DNA of 64,000 nucleotides from Phytophthora quininea (lineage: Eukaryota > Oomycota > Peronosporomycetes > Peronosporales > Peronosporaceae), in the NCBI GenBank assembly GCA_011947345.1, contig JAAVTG010000248.1, positions 1 through 64,000 on the forward strand. The letters are read 5' to 3'. The position numbers and the translations under genes are program-made. The notes beneath the pieces were generated by a model. The model was not told the DNA's origin and made no database searches. It was given only the letters and a program-made list of their open reading frames with translations. Below, piece by piece: positions 43,909 through 54,812 of the stretch; position 1 is the first letter of the stretch, and every line of letters begins with the position of its first letter.

Positions 43909-46878
43909 ATGAACTATTCAGAGACTGCAAACGATGTGTCGCCAGAAGAGGGAGATATGGAGCCGCAAGATTTCAGAGCCAGCAATTACGACGAAGACGA
44001 CGATGAAGTCGCCGATCCGCACACGGAGGAGCAAACAATTGTAACCTCGGCGCCTGCCAACGAATCTCTGGCTTCTCTGTTGGTGGGTATGACGGAAAAG
44101 GTTCAGGACGAGCGCGCTAAGCGTGTCGAGGTCGAAAAGCGAAATCACTCGCTGCTTATGGAGTTGGACCAGCTGCAGAAGGAAGTTCTCTCTCTTCGAG
44201 CTGCTTCCGCAGCTACTACCGATACCCGACGAGTGCGTGAAACTCCAGCAGAGAGTAGCAATGGGATGATCAACTCTACCTCAGACGTGGATGAAGGAGA
44301 GTTCTGCTGGAAAGAATTGCTGGATGCTAAGAAAGCCAAGGAGAAGGCGCTAGCAGAAGCTCACCAACGCGCGATGCAAGTGATGGAGCTGAACGCGTGT
44401 ATCTCAATGCAACACGACGAGTTAACGGCTCTACGGACTCGAGCACGAGAGGATCGTGAGACCCTGGAACGCAGCGAGGCTGCTGCGAAGGAGCTCCGGC
44501 AGGAACGCCAGCTGCAGGCGCAGGAAATCAAACTTCTGCGTGACAACGTCGAGCATCTGACTGCCGAAATAGGGAAACGTGGCACGCACTTTAAGACGAT
44601 CATGGAAAAGTGGACCGAGGCACAGGCACAGAGCGAGCACAGAGAGCGAGAAAATGCCGCAATGCGTGAACAGGTGCAGGTTGCACGACAACGAGCCGAG
44701 TTGCGAGAGCGCGAGCTCGAAACGTTAAGAGACGAACGAGACGCGCTACAACACCAAACGAACCAGCTCAAGGGGCAGTTGCCGCGAAGACCGCCGAGTC
44801 GAAGGCTTTTCAAACTTACGGAGCTAGCGCTCGTGAACACCTGCAGTCTCAACAAGCTGCAATGCAGCGCCACGCAGTCTACCGTCGCCAAGTCCATGGA
44901 GTGGCTCGCGACGCCATCACCTCTTTGCGTGGGATGCGAGCAACGCTGGCACAAACACGAGCACCTCTCGTAGCCATTCAAGGAGATTTCAGGCGATTCT
45001 TGGAGCGACTTCGAGCGCCTGTGATGACTCTTGTCGAGCGCTCAAGTCGGTATGCAAAAACCGCTCATGCTGAACATGCTCCACTGCGTTTAGCACTGCA
45101 CAGTTCCGAGCTCGCACGGCGACACCTTCATGAGCAAATTTGGCGTGCACGGCGCGATGCATTGGTCGTTTGCCAGCTGCAAAATGGCGAGGCGCCCCTT
45201 GAAGCCGACAGCGATGCAAGTCACGTCCTATTGCGAGCGAATTACACCAACGGCGAGCTCTTCTTGCGTGAACGTAACAGTAACACGACATCCGCCGATA
45301 CCAGCGACGTTGTGGGAGTCAAGTGTGACGCCGTGCTTTCGGATCGAGCGCGTGAATGGGACCGACACGAGTCTGTGACCCCAGTTCTTCAGTCTGTCAT
45401 TGATGGTTACAATGCCTGTGTCACCACGTTCGTTGGTGCCCCACCACTACGAATTCCAGGCTCCAACAGGCAACTGTCAGTGCAGGAGCTATTACTTCAC
45501 GAGCTGTTCGCAGCCGTTGCGGAGCATGGCAGCGACTCGCGGTTTTACCGAGCCAAGCTCACCATCAGCTTCCTCGCTGTATTCAACGAGACCGTGTTCG
45601 ACCTGCTTGGGCTGGAGGCTGCATCGGCATCAACGACTGATCTAAACAATTCTTTAACCAGACAAATTGTGGTGCTAGAGGTACAAAGTGCAGAGGAGGC
45701 CCTCATGGTCCTTACTGGTGGGCGGGAGCACCTCACTGCTGCCACAGCTCAGACTTTCGATTTGAACGGGCCAAGACCAATGCTCACAATGTGGCTGACT
45801 CACACGGTCGTGACGATCTGCCTGTCGTATGAAAATTTGCTCACGGGCGCGTCTCCCATCAAGTCGAAGCTCCAAATCGTCGAGTTGGCACTGGGATCCA
45901 AAGCTAGAAGTGCTGTGCAACCTTCGCTGCCCTGGTCGGGAGAACCCAACAGCCACGAGGAGGTGAAGCAGCGAGTCGCCGTGGAAAACGGAGCCGAAGC
46001 ACTCGTGACAGCGCTCGCCGAAGTTCGCGTGAAGGACGCAGCGTTCGTGCGCTACCACAGTTCCAAACTGACGGTTCTGCTCCAAGACACCGTAAAACCT
46101 GGCGCCAAATTCCTCGCGTTGGTGGCGCTTTCGGCGTCTCCATCGGATAACTCTTCAAAGGACTACAATCCGGCAATTATCATGCGTGCTCTCCAGCAGC
46201 TTCGTGCAGCTGTCAGCGGCGGAGACAACTCGCGGAGCACCAGTCGGGATCGATCATTAGAGGGTTCATGAACCGCTTGGCGCTCCAGCAGCCTCAGCCT
46301 GGCAGTGACCTCGCACTACCTTTCTCGTCACTTGGTATGCAGGATCTTGCTCGTCACCGCGCGGGCTCTGTCATGTCGTGGACTGGCGAGCTGGAGCACA
46401 TGGTCAAACGATACGGAAAGGATATAATCGAATCGCTTAGCGTGCCACCTCCGCCTCCCAGCAGCTCGCTCGAGGTGATTCTAAATGTTTGGAGAACGAG
46501 GACAGTCTGCGGTGTCCTGCTCCCATACATCCAATCGCCCACGCCTCGACATCTCCACCGCCAGCGCCAGCGCCGACAAGCGGACGCAAGTCGAAAATCA
46601 TTCGCAAAGCCAAACTGCCACGATTCAGTACGACGACTACAACCAAGCCGAAGAAACAAGCTGCCGGTATTTTGATGCCCTCTGGTCGTGCTGTGCGTTC
46701 GGCTACGCTGACTCACGTCCCGTCCCCAGCTAATGCCACGCCGGCAATTTCGTCGACGGCTGCACCTCAGTCCACACTAGCAACGGTGTTGAAGATTCGA
46801 CGCGAGACAGCATCTAGTGCGCTCAAGAAAACGTTGCTCGACAAGAAACTGCAAGATGCACGCACTCCATTCCGTTAG
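43909..46878 (+). CDS. Kinesin-like protein with degenerate motor domain (kinesin-14 layout)
   Basis: The N-terminus is acidic (MNYSETANDVSPEEGDMEP), then about 250 residues of coiled coil (RKRVEVEKRNHSLLMELDQL, DERDALQHQTNQLKG) and a C-terminal domain with kinesin fold signatures: VTPVLQSVIDGYNACVTTF, ISFLAVFNETVFDLLGL, KLQIVELALGSKA and ALAEVRVKDAAFVRYHSSKL then TVLLQDTVK. The GQTGSGKT P-loop is absent: VGAPPLRIPGS stands where it should be (45432-45464). Switch II DLAGSE reads ELALGSK. So it should not bind or hydrolyse ATP. Slips at 44772-44775 (G run), about 46265 and about 46487 need one base each; the true end is 46878. A role as a non-motor partner of another kinesin, like yeast Vik1/Cik1, is inference. 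Confidence 0.75.
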
Positions 46879-47179
46879 AGCGTAGATACCTAAGGTTTCC
46901 AATCCATGCTAAAACTCTTCTCAACCGATCAAACAATCTGTAGTGCAGGGCGCTATCATGAAAGCCTCGCCTACAGCTGCAATGAGTAAGATATGACGCC
47001 ATACCTTATTGGCATGCGTGGACACCGCCTGGTCAATGGCGTGTGTTGAGAATCCAGTATCTCACGAAATGCTGCGCAAGTAGGCTAGACAGCAATCCTC
47101 CAACTTTGCTCACTTTGACATTTGCTCAATACACCAACGGCAACAACTACCAGGAGTCCGCCAACTCCACCGCCTGTGT
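46879..47179. other. Convergent intergenic gap
   Basis: 301 bp between the kinesin-like gene and the bZIP gene, both ending here. Nothing else was seen in it. Confidence 0.5.
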
Positions 47180-48280
47180 TTACTTTACGTGAAACACTAC
47201 ACAATCCCGACTAATAAGAGCTTGCTCCAGCACGTTTGCAGCTTCCTCCACATTTCCTAACACCCGGTCCAGCGCTTGTAGCAGATCAATCTCGATCTTG
47301 AGACGCCCCAGACATCCGCTCTCTTCCTGGAAAAAGAAAGTCATCGAGGAGCAACATCGAAGTCGTTTCTCTCGAAGTGAGCGATGCAAAACTTTGTCGT
47401 CGATGCCTTTGGGTCGGTCCAAACCTGGGAAGATTTGCTGTAGCGTGTTATCGGTGACTGTCACGCTCAGAGTGGCGAAGGCTTTCATCACTTCTGGAGC
47501 CACTTTCTTGATCTGCTCGAGGTCGAGTTGGGGAGACCCGAAAGACAACGCATAGCGCTTCAGCTGTTCCTGAACCGCAGCGACCCCGTGGAGTTCACCC
47601 AGAGCCAATTCAGTCAAGATGACGGTGTTCAGGAACTGCAAACTTCGTCGCGTGTTCGGGTCGCTTGCCATGTCCCCAGGGTCTATCACACACGACGGGG
47701 ATTGGAAGCAAGAGTCGACGAGGTGAAAGACTTCGCTGACGACCTGCCATGGGTACGGTTTCGCGGTGCCCCGCAATTTGAGTCTTTGTCGCTTGACTTT
47801 CAGGTCTCGAATCTCGTGCTGCAGGTGTTGGACGCGGTGTTCAATTTGCTCCAGCTCTTTACGCTGCTTTTCGCGGAAGCGAGCCTGACCAGCTCGTAGT
47901 TGCGCGCGTCGAGTTTCTTGCTTGGCGTCCGTAGATTTCGAGGTCTTCTTGGTCTTGACCACCCTCGGTTTCGGCGACAGTGCTGCATGTTTGTGCTTTG
48001 GGCTGACGTAAGTGCGTCTCGGAGAACTTGCGGCAACGGCGATACGATCACTAACCCCACGATCGCGAGGAAGCACGACGCCAATGACGTTGCTGCTCAG
48101 GTGCGGGTTGCTTTGCTCAAGTTGGTCCAGGTGGCTGCAGTGACGCTGGAATTCGCTTGCCATCGGGCTGGGACTTTCTGTTCTGACGCTGGAATTCGCA
48201 TCTGTCGATTTGCGCTGATGATCTGCAGATGACGATCCACGGAAGTTGTGTAAACCATTCCTCCCTGTACTAACGTGCAA
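47180..48280 (-). CDS. bZIP transcription factor with atypical basic region
   Basis: 366 residues, one exon, intact. The basic region and zipper lie at about residues 120-165: QETRRAQLRAGQARFREKQR then LEQIEHRVQHLQHEIRDL. In a canonical bZIP an invariant Asn stands eight residues before the key Arg. Here Arg136 is kept but position 128 is Leu (QLRAGQARFREK). Oomycetes are known to have bZIPs with other residues at the Asn site. The N-terminus is Ser-rich with a Lys-rich patch (RVVKTKKTSKSTDAK). The C-terminal 200 residues are helical (LEQIKKVAPEVMKAFATL) and of unknown function. DNA specificity is likely altered compared with AP-1-type sites; that is inference. Confidence 0.88.
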   Translation of the reverse strand: MHVSTGRNGLHNFRGSSSADHQRKSTDANSSVRTESPSPMASEFQRHCSHLDQLEQSNPHLSSNVIGVVLPRDRGVSDRIAVAASSPRRTYVSPKHKHAALSPKPRVVKTKKTSKSTDAKQETRRAQLRAGQARFREKQRKELEQIEHRVQHLQHEIRDLKVKRQRLKLRGTAKPYPWQVVSEVFHLVDSCFQSPSCVIDPGDMASDPNTRRSLQFLNTVILTELALGELHGVAAVQEQLKRYALSFGSPQLDLEQIKKVAPEVMKAFATLSVTVTDNTLQQIFPGLDRPKGIDDKVLHRSLREKRLRCCSSMTFFFQEESGCLGRLKIEIDLLQALDRVLGNVEEAANVLEQALISRDCVVFHVK

Positions 48281-48591
48281 GTGTATGACGCGGATTGCAG
48301 GTCATCGAAAGGGGAAAAACATCACAGCACCAACCCTCGCTCGTACATATTTCCACATGTGTTCACACTAGCAGTCAAAATCTACTAGAGACGCAACGAG
48401 TAGCCGCTCGACGAGTGATAGTAGCCGCCGTTGTTGCCAGTGTCAGAGCTACTGGTGGTGGTAGTGGTGGTGGAAGACTTTTCAATGCGCCATTGCTACT
48501 CACAGTCTTCACAGTGGTGGTGGTGGTGGCGGTAGTGACATTGCTTTGGCTGTTGCCCACCAACATGGACAAGACGTCCGTCTTTTCGTTC
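48281..48591. other. Intergenic, bZIP 5' region to KH-protein 3' end
   Basis: 311 bp holding GGT/GTG trinucleotide repeats (listed separately) and presumably the bZIP promoter. No gene is seen. Confidence 0.5.
48454..48536. repeat. GTG-rich trinucleotide repeats
   Basis: Two short tracts of GTG/GGT triplets (48454-48473 and 48514-48536). They are imperfect and probably neutral microsatellites. Confidence 0.7.
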
Positions 48592-51500
48592 TCAGCGCTT
48601 ACGCATTCGACGGCGCTGGTTCTTCGTGAGCTTCACCTCGCCCATAGCAGGCGTGCCGCCCACAGGGCCAGTCCACTTGGACTGTCGAGACTGGGCATTT
48701 GGCTGCGAGTTCTCGTCCTCGACCCCAGCAGCATCTCGAGAACTGTCCGTCTTCTTGTCCTCGTCGGTGGGATCTTCGGATTCAGGTTGGTGACGAGGCA
48801 CACGGCGCTGTTGGAACTCTTCCTCGCTACGTAGCAGTTCCTGAATCTTATCCTCCATGACTGTACGAACCTGCTGCACTTCTTCTTGGGGGCCCTTGAG
48901 TGTAATTGTCTTGTCATCGCGACTGATGTCGATCATAACGCCTGGGAACTGCTTTTGAAGCGCACGGATGTTAGCGCCACTCTTGCCAATGAGCGACCCA
49001 ACCATCGAGTTGGCGAACGCGGGGGACACCGTCTCCGGTAGAGCAATCGTCTCGATCACAAAGATCTCTAAAAGGTGCTCGATCTTCTCTACAATACGCT
49101 CGCGCTCATCGGGGTCGCTGCCGTAGATAACCACCTGCAGAGAACCCTTCTCATGGCCGTCTACAACGTGGAACTGCAGTCCCTTCGCCTCCTTCTTCAC
49201 AGAAAGAGCCACCTCGAGTTGCGCCTTGGTCACGTCCACAGCTGAAGATAGATTCTTGTGGTGAGTTAGCACTTCCTGGACCTTCTCGGCAGCAAGTTTG
49301 ATGGCTGCATCATCTCGCGAGCTGATCGTAAGCGTTCGATTCTCGTGTCGAGAGCCCGAAGCGGATGGCGCACTCAGATCCAGCCGCGCGTTGCTTTCCG
49401 AGCTGATTTTCTTGATTGTTTCGCCGTTGCGGCCCACGAGGATCGGCACCAGCCAGCCAGCAATGGGCAGTTCAACGTGTTGCTTCTTCCACGCCTCCGT
49501 CTCCTCCTTCAGTTGCTTTGTGATCTCCTTGGTGTGTTCCTTGGAGTCCGTAAAAACCTTCAGACTGGTCTGACTCGGCAGTGAAAAGACGACTCGATAC
49601 TTGGCACGGAGAGTGGGAAGGAGCTCGTACAAGCGACTCACAATGGAAGGCGGCAGATCCTCAAGAGTGTCGAAGCAGGCTGTGTAGTAGAACTGAAGGA
49701 CCTTTTCGACGGCGGTCTTGGCCTCATACACTTTTGTGGCGTTAACTCCTTCGATGCGGATGGTCGCCTCTTCTCCCGAGCTGGAGGGCTCTGAGGATCT
49801 CTTGACGCGCAACTCGCAGCCCGTTTGTTTGCTGATACGCAGCGCATTCTCATTGAGCTTTGAGGCTTCGCCCTTCACTTCCAGAGCGCTCGCAAACGAA
49901 AGCGATGGCAGCGAGATCGTCTCGACAAAGTGTGAGTCGGGAGAGACGAGCATCTCCAGGAACTTTTGAGTTTGCCAATTCCCAAAGCTGGGCCTCGGAT
50001 CTTTGCCACCTTGCCGTCCTCTAGGATGCTCACTTTCATGCCTTCCCCGCCTTCAGCCTCCAATTCCTGCAAACGCATCGCAATGGCTTCGTGCTTTTCA
50101 AGAAGCGTCGTGAAATTGGTCGGAGCGAGACTAGAGGCCCCACGAGGCATCCCCGCAGTGGCATTGCGCTCCTGTTGAGGTACATGGACACTCTCGATGA
50201 CGTGAGTCTCACGCAACGTCTTCAGGACATCGTCAACGCAGGCTTGAAGAGCCTCAGGGAAGCCGCCTTGACGCGAACTTGTCCACGGTTCGGGAACGCA
50301 TCTAGCGTCGCCTCCGGATGCGCAAGACGCATTGATTTAATGCGCTCACCCTTCTTGCCAATCAAACACCCAGTGGCAAAGGCATCCAGCTGGAGGAGCT
50401 GACGGTTTTGCGTCTGCAGAAGCTCATCAACTGCGGTCTGGACAATCTTAAGCTGTTCTTTCGTACCAATCATCTCCAGCTCCGAGGGCTGACTGCCAGT
50501 TCCTCGCAACACACGGACTTTAGCGCCGCTTTTGCTTTCTAGTTCGGATACAGTCTCGCCTCCCTTGCCAATCACAGTCGGGATCTCGTCGTTATCCAAC
50601 GGCAGGTACCGAACGTGATTGGCTTCGTCCAGCTCTTCCAGCTGTTGCTTCGCGTTTTGAATCGCTTCCAACGTGCCATTCAGTGAGATCTTAATCTGGT
50701 CGGACTCGCTGTCGCTGTTACGAGAGGTGTTTGGCGACGGTGGCGGTGGCAAGTGCATCTTGCAGCCACTCGTCTTCTCGATCTCCGACAGTTTTCTCGC
50801 TTGGAAGCCATCAGCACTGCAATCAAATACCGCGAGGTCACGAAGACCGAGCGCTGGTTGTTCTCCACGATCTCCAAGATCGTCTCTTTTGCCTTGGCGA
50901 TAGCATCCTCATCGTCACCGAAGACGCACACATAGGCGTCTTGGATATCGATGCGCACGTTGCCTTCCTTTCCTTCATTCTCGATCTCCTTAATTTTGCT
51001 TCCCTTCTTGCCGATGATGAGGCTGAGCAAATGGTTGTCCTGGACTTCGTAGACCCAGTGGTGCACCTCGAAGACTTTCAGGCGCTCGCGCAGTGCGTCG
51101 TCCATCGCGTCGATCTGCTTCTTGTTTCCAAGTACGTGGATACGGCGTTCCTTCTTAAACACTTTAATGCGCGCGTCCGCAGCATCCGTGCGCAGAAGAC
51201 GCAATTGCTTGGCCTTGTCTGCCATCAAGAACTCGGCAAAGAACTCGAACTTGTACTGCGCGAACTCAGGCCCAACGAAGATGTCCTTGTTCTCCACCGT
51301 AAAGTTCTTTTCGCGTTGAGACTGCTCAGCGATGAGGTCGCGCACGAACTTCTCAGCCGTCGCAACACTCTCCTTCGTGCCGCAAAGACGAACAGAGTTG
51401 GCGATCTTGTCGATGTCCACCAGAGCTCCTGAGTCCTCCATCAACTGGTTGATCGTCTCTCCTTTCTTTCCAATCAGCTTGGGCACAATCTCCGCTGGCA

Positions 51501-52368
51501 GGGGGATATCTACTTTGCCATCAGTCAGATCAGCAATGGCCTTCTCCAGTTGTTTGGCCTTGGCAGGCGACGCAAGCACTGTCAAAATCCCCTCGGCTTT
51601 ACTGACATCGATCTTGAGCTTGAGCGTCTTCTCCAGCTCGTGCAGGTGCTTAGCCTGCTGGAACATGAGCACTTTAACCGTGTCCGGATGCAGTCCGATG
51701 GAGTGGTTGGTCGCAAGAGTAATGTCCTCGATGGCTTCTTTTGCAGCTCTGGCTTGCTCGGGGGCGCTGATGATCCTCACGATGTTCTGCTTGTTGTCCA
51801 CCTCCAGCATAGCGCAGCAATCCTTTTCCATCTGATGCACGTGAGCGAACTGCTTACCGATGACAGAGCCCATCCGATCCGCAGGGATCGACACTTCCAG
51901 CGTCACGAACTCCGCCACAGGCTTCTTGATGTGCTGCGCCAGCTTGAGCTTGCGGACGCCGAGCTGCAGCTGCTGCAGCGCGGCGTCGAACTCCTTGTGC
52001 TTGTCGAAGCGCTCCTGTCGCTCCTGCCGCGTGGCGTCCACCCACTTCTGGAACTCGTCGCAGCTCTCCTGCTGCGTCAGCTTCTCCTTGAGCGACTGCA
52101 GCTCGCGCAACAGCACGCGCTCGTCGCTCGCCGACATGCTGGTGGTGTTGCGGTGCCACTCCTTAGCCTCCATCTCCTCCTTCAGGCGCTCCGCCGACAT
52201 GTTGGGGCGTCTCGGCGGGTTCTTGAAGGCCACACGCAGCTTCTCGTCCAGGGCCTTGCCGGCCGCCGCATTGGCCGCTTTGGCGGCGCTCACGGACTCC
52301 AGACGCTGCTGCATCTGCTGCAGCATCTCGGCGTCGCTGGGGGCGGACATGGGCACAGAGAGAGACAA
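48592..52368 (-). CDS. Vigilin/Scp160-like multi-KH RNA-binding protein
   Basis: About 1,250 residues with repeated KH folds. GxxG loops seen in order: MGSVIGKQFAHV, PKLIGKKGETINQ, SLIIGKKGSKIKE, PTVIGKGGETVSE, GCLIGKKGERIKS, PILVGRNGETIKK and GSLIGKSGANIRA; several further KH units lack the loop. Linkers are charged and helical. The C-terminus ends in a Lys/Arg cluster (KLTKNQRRRMRKR) and disordered Ser/Glu sequence. Vigilin-type proteins bind mRNA on ER and polysomes; that role is family knowledge. Slips near 50809, near 50266 and at 49964-49967 break the frame, and one added base at each rejoins natural sequence (MASK to ARKLSEIEK; AAS to EALQACVDDV; LK to KFLEMLVSP). No introns are visible. 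MSAPSDAEML may be the true start, six codons inside the ATG at 52368. Confidence 0.88.
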
Positions 52369-52465
52369 GCGAAGGTGGATAAGAAGGCACGTGGGCTTTA
52401 GGGATCTTTTTGCAGAATGAGTACGCGTGTCAAAAGATCTTGCGTAGTTACGAGATGGCTACATT

Positions 52466-54463
52466 TTAGAGTTCACGGTAGAGCTGCATGATCTGGGGCT
52501 GGAAGTACTTCTTCAGCTGCGGCCGCTTGAGCTTGAACGTGGGCGTCACCAGATCGTCGTCCGATGAGAAAGCCTTGCCATGGAAGTGCACGTTCCTGAC
52601 GCGCTCGAAGCCGCGCAGTTGGCCTTCCGTGGCCACATGCTCCAAGTCCTCGCACACGTCTCTCTGGAAGTCTGCGTTCTCCAAGACCGCGGCCTTGCTG
52701 GCAGATTCGCCGCTGAGATTGTGCTCTTGAGCCCACGCCTTGGCCACCTCCGGGTCGGGGACCAGCACGCCCACCAGACAGCTCTGCAACGAGTCGCCGT
52801 ACACGAACAACTGCGCCACGTACTTGCTCTTGGCGTACACGTTCTCGATCTTCTCAGCCGCCACATACTCGCCCTGTGCCAGCTTGAAGATGTTCTTCTT
52901 GCGGTCGATGATACTCAGTGTGCCGTCAGCATTCCAGCAGCCGATATCGCCCGTGTGCACCCACCCACGCTCGTCGATGGTCTCCTTGGTCATCTCTGGG
53001 TTTTTGTAGTAGCCGCTGAACATCTCGGGGCCTCGGAACAGGATCTCGCCGCGCGGTCGAGGCTTGTCGTGGCTCGTGTAGCCCATTTCAGGCACGTCTT
53101 CAAGCTGCACTTGGCAATACATGACTGGAGCACCAACGTGAGACTCGGTCGGCATGTCGATGGCTCCAACGCACACAGCAGCCGCAGATTCGCTCAATCC
53201 GTAGCCCTCCACGACCTCGCAGCAGAAGACGGCCTGCATAAACTTCTTGACGTCGGCGCTCATCGGCGCCGAGCCGGAGAAAATGAGGCGCACGCGACCC
53301 CCAAGCACCTGACGGAGCTTGTTGAATATCAACCGATCCCAGAGCGCGTGTGTCCGACGACCTTCTTCAACGCCAGCCAGTTTTGACGCAAGCGCTTGGT
53401 CGAAGATCAACTTCTTGATGCCGCCGGCAGCCTCCACGCCCTGCGTGATCTTGTCGTACACGCGGTTTACCAGTCGCGGCACCGTCACGAACACCGTCGG
53501 ATGGAGCACTGCAATGTCGTCCATGAGCAGACGCAGATCGCCCTGGTAGAAACCAGCAGAGGCACCACTCAACTGCATCAGTGCGATGACCACTCGCTCC
53601 AGCACGTGCACCAATGGCAGATACGAAATGTGCACTTCTGTGGGGTAGATCTTGAGTCGGTTGGCAGCTTGTCGCGCAGCGTACGTGAAGTTGCGTTGGG
53701 TGAGGACGACACCTTTGGGGTCGCCTACAGTGCCGGACGTGTAGCAGAGCGTCGAAATGTCTGACGGAAGCGGTGGATCGGCCAGCTGCGGCTCGCTCTT
53801 GCCTTTCTCCTCAACTTCTTCAAACGTCTTGACCTCGATCCCGTTTAGAGCAGCGATCTGTTTCTGCTCTTCTGAGATCTCCTCCAGCAGCACCATCGTT
53901 CTTAGCGTCGGACACTTGGCAATGCAACTCATGATCACATCGAACTGCTTCTTGCCGCAGAAGAGGATGCTCAGCTCCGTCTGGTTGATCACAAAGGGCA
54001 CGGCATCGGGGCCCAGTGTGTCGTAAAGCGGCACGACCACGTAGCTCATGCGGTCGCATGCGTGGTTCACCAGCATCCACTTGAGCTGGTTCTGGGCGAA
54101 GATGCCCACCTTCTCTTGTCTCTTGAGGCCGAGCATGGTGCTCATTCCGCTAGCGACGTTGCTCATGCGGGCATTGACGTCGTTGTACGCGAACCACTCG
54201 TAGTCGCCGGCCTTCTTGGTCTCGGGGTCGATCGCTCGCTGTCCGTAGCACGGCCTCGTGCCGTTCTCGATGCTGCAGCCCACCAGGAAGTTGTGGTACA
54301 GCGTCATCTCGTCCTCATTGATCGGTTCCTTGTCGGCCACCGTGTAGGCGGGTCCGTGGGTGGCATCTCTCGTGTCGGGCACCTCGATCGTGTAGCGCTT
54401 GCCCGTGTAGCTGTCAAAATCCACGTCGGACAAGTCTCCGGCGGTGCTCTGCGTCGCGCCCAT
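52466..54463 (-). CDS. Long-chain acyl-CoA synthetase, copy 1 (intact)
   Basis: Activates long fatty acids to acyl-CoA via an acyl-AMP intermediate. 665 residues, one exon. AMP-binding motif CYTSGTVGDPKGV, gate region VHVLERVV, the VEGYGLSESAA motif, RGWVHTGDIGCWNADGTL and the FACS-type DRKKNIFKLAQGEYVA are present. The N-terminus MGATQSTAG fits an N-myristoylation signal (Gly2, Ser6), which would place it on membranes without a transmembrane helix. It is divergent from copies 2 and 3 (350 bp to copy 2). The length fits ACSL enzymes. Peroxisomal or ER targeting is not clear; the C-terminus QLYREL is not a typical PTS1. Confidence 0.93.
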   Translation of the reverse strand: MGATQSTAGDLSDVDFDSYTGKRYTIEVPDTRDATHGPAYTVADKEPINEDEMTLYHNFLVGCSIENGTRPCYGQRAIDPETKKAGDYEWFAYNDVNARMSNVASGMSTMLGLKRQEKVGIFAQNQLKWMLVNHACDRMSYVVVPLYDTLGPDAVPFVINQTELSILFCGKKQFDVIMSCIAKCPTLRTMVLLEEISEEQKQIAALNGIEVKTFEEVEEKGKSEPQLADPPLPSDISTLCYTSGTVGDPKGVVLTQRNFTYAARQAANRLKIYPTEVHISYLPLVHVLERVVIALMQLSGASAGFYQGDLRLLMDDIAVLHPTVFVTVPRLVNRVYDKITQGVEAAGGIKKLIFDQALASKLAGVEEGRRTHALWDRLIFNKLRQVLGGRVRLIFSGSAPMSADVKKFMQAVFCCEVVEGYGLSESAAAVCVGAIDMPTESHVGAPVMYCQVQLEDVPEMGYTSHDKPRPRGEILFRGPEMFSGYYKNPEMTKETIDERGWVHTGDIGCWNADGTLSIIDRKKNIFKLAQGEYVAAEKIENVYAKSKYVAQLFVYGDSLQSCLVGVLVPDPEVAKAWAQEHNLSGESASKAAVLENADFQRDVCEDLEHVATEGQLRGFERVRNVHFHGKAFSSDDDLVTPTFKLKRPQLKKYFQPQIMQLYREL

Positions 54464-54812
54464 TGGTTCGGGACTTGTGCTTGGTCTTGGTCTTGGTAAC
54501 TTGGTGAATGAACAGCCAGCAGCAGCGACGACCTGGTCATGCGTGTCCCTGGGGCGAGCTGCTCGTCACATCCGAGGGCGGATATCCGATCGACTTGCCA
54601 CGCACTTGCACAGTTGAACCTCCGTTTCTCACGCGGCGCGTAATCTGCTTTGATGTTGTCGCCCAACTGTTTATGTCACCGAATTCACAAACTAAACACT
54701 CATTCAACTACTACCACAATTTTTAAACTGCCGCCACAACCTTCTAGTTTTACATACCTCACCACCAAACTTCGCGTCCTCTCGTGGCACAGGATCACTT
54801 CCCTCCTTCACC

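Noticed and set aside
48454..48536. CRISPR-like or minisatellite array
   Set aside because: Only short imperfect GTG triplets with no spacer structure.
51550..52401. 283-residue plus-strand open frame
   Set aside because: Shadow of the KH-domain gene, leucine/histidine-rich with no domain.
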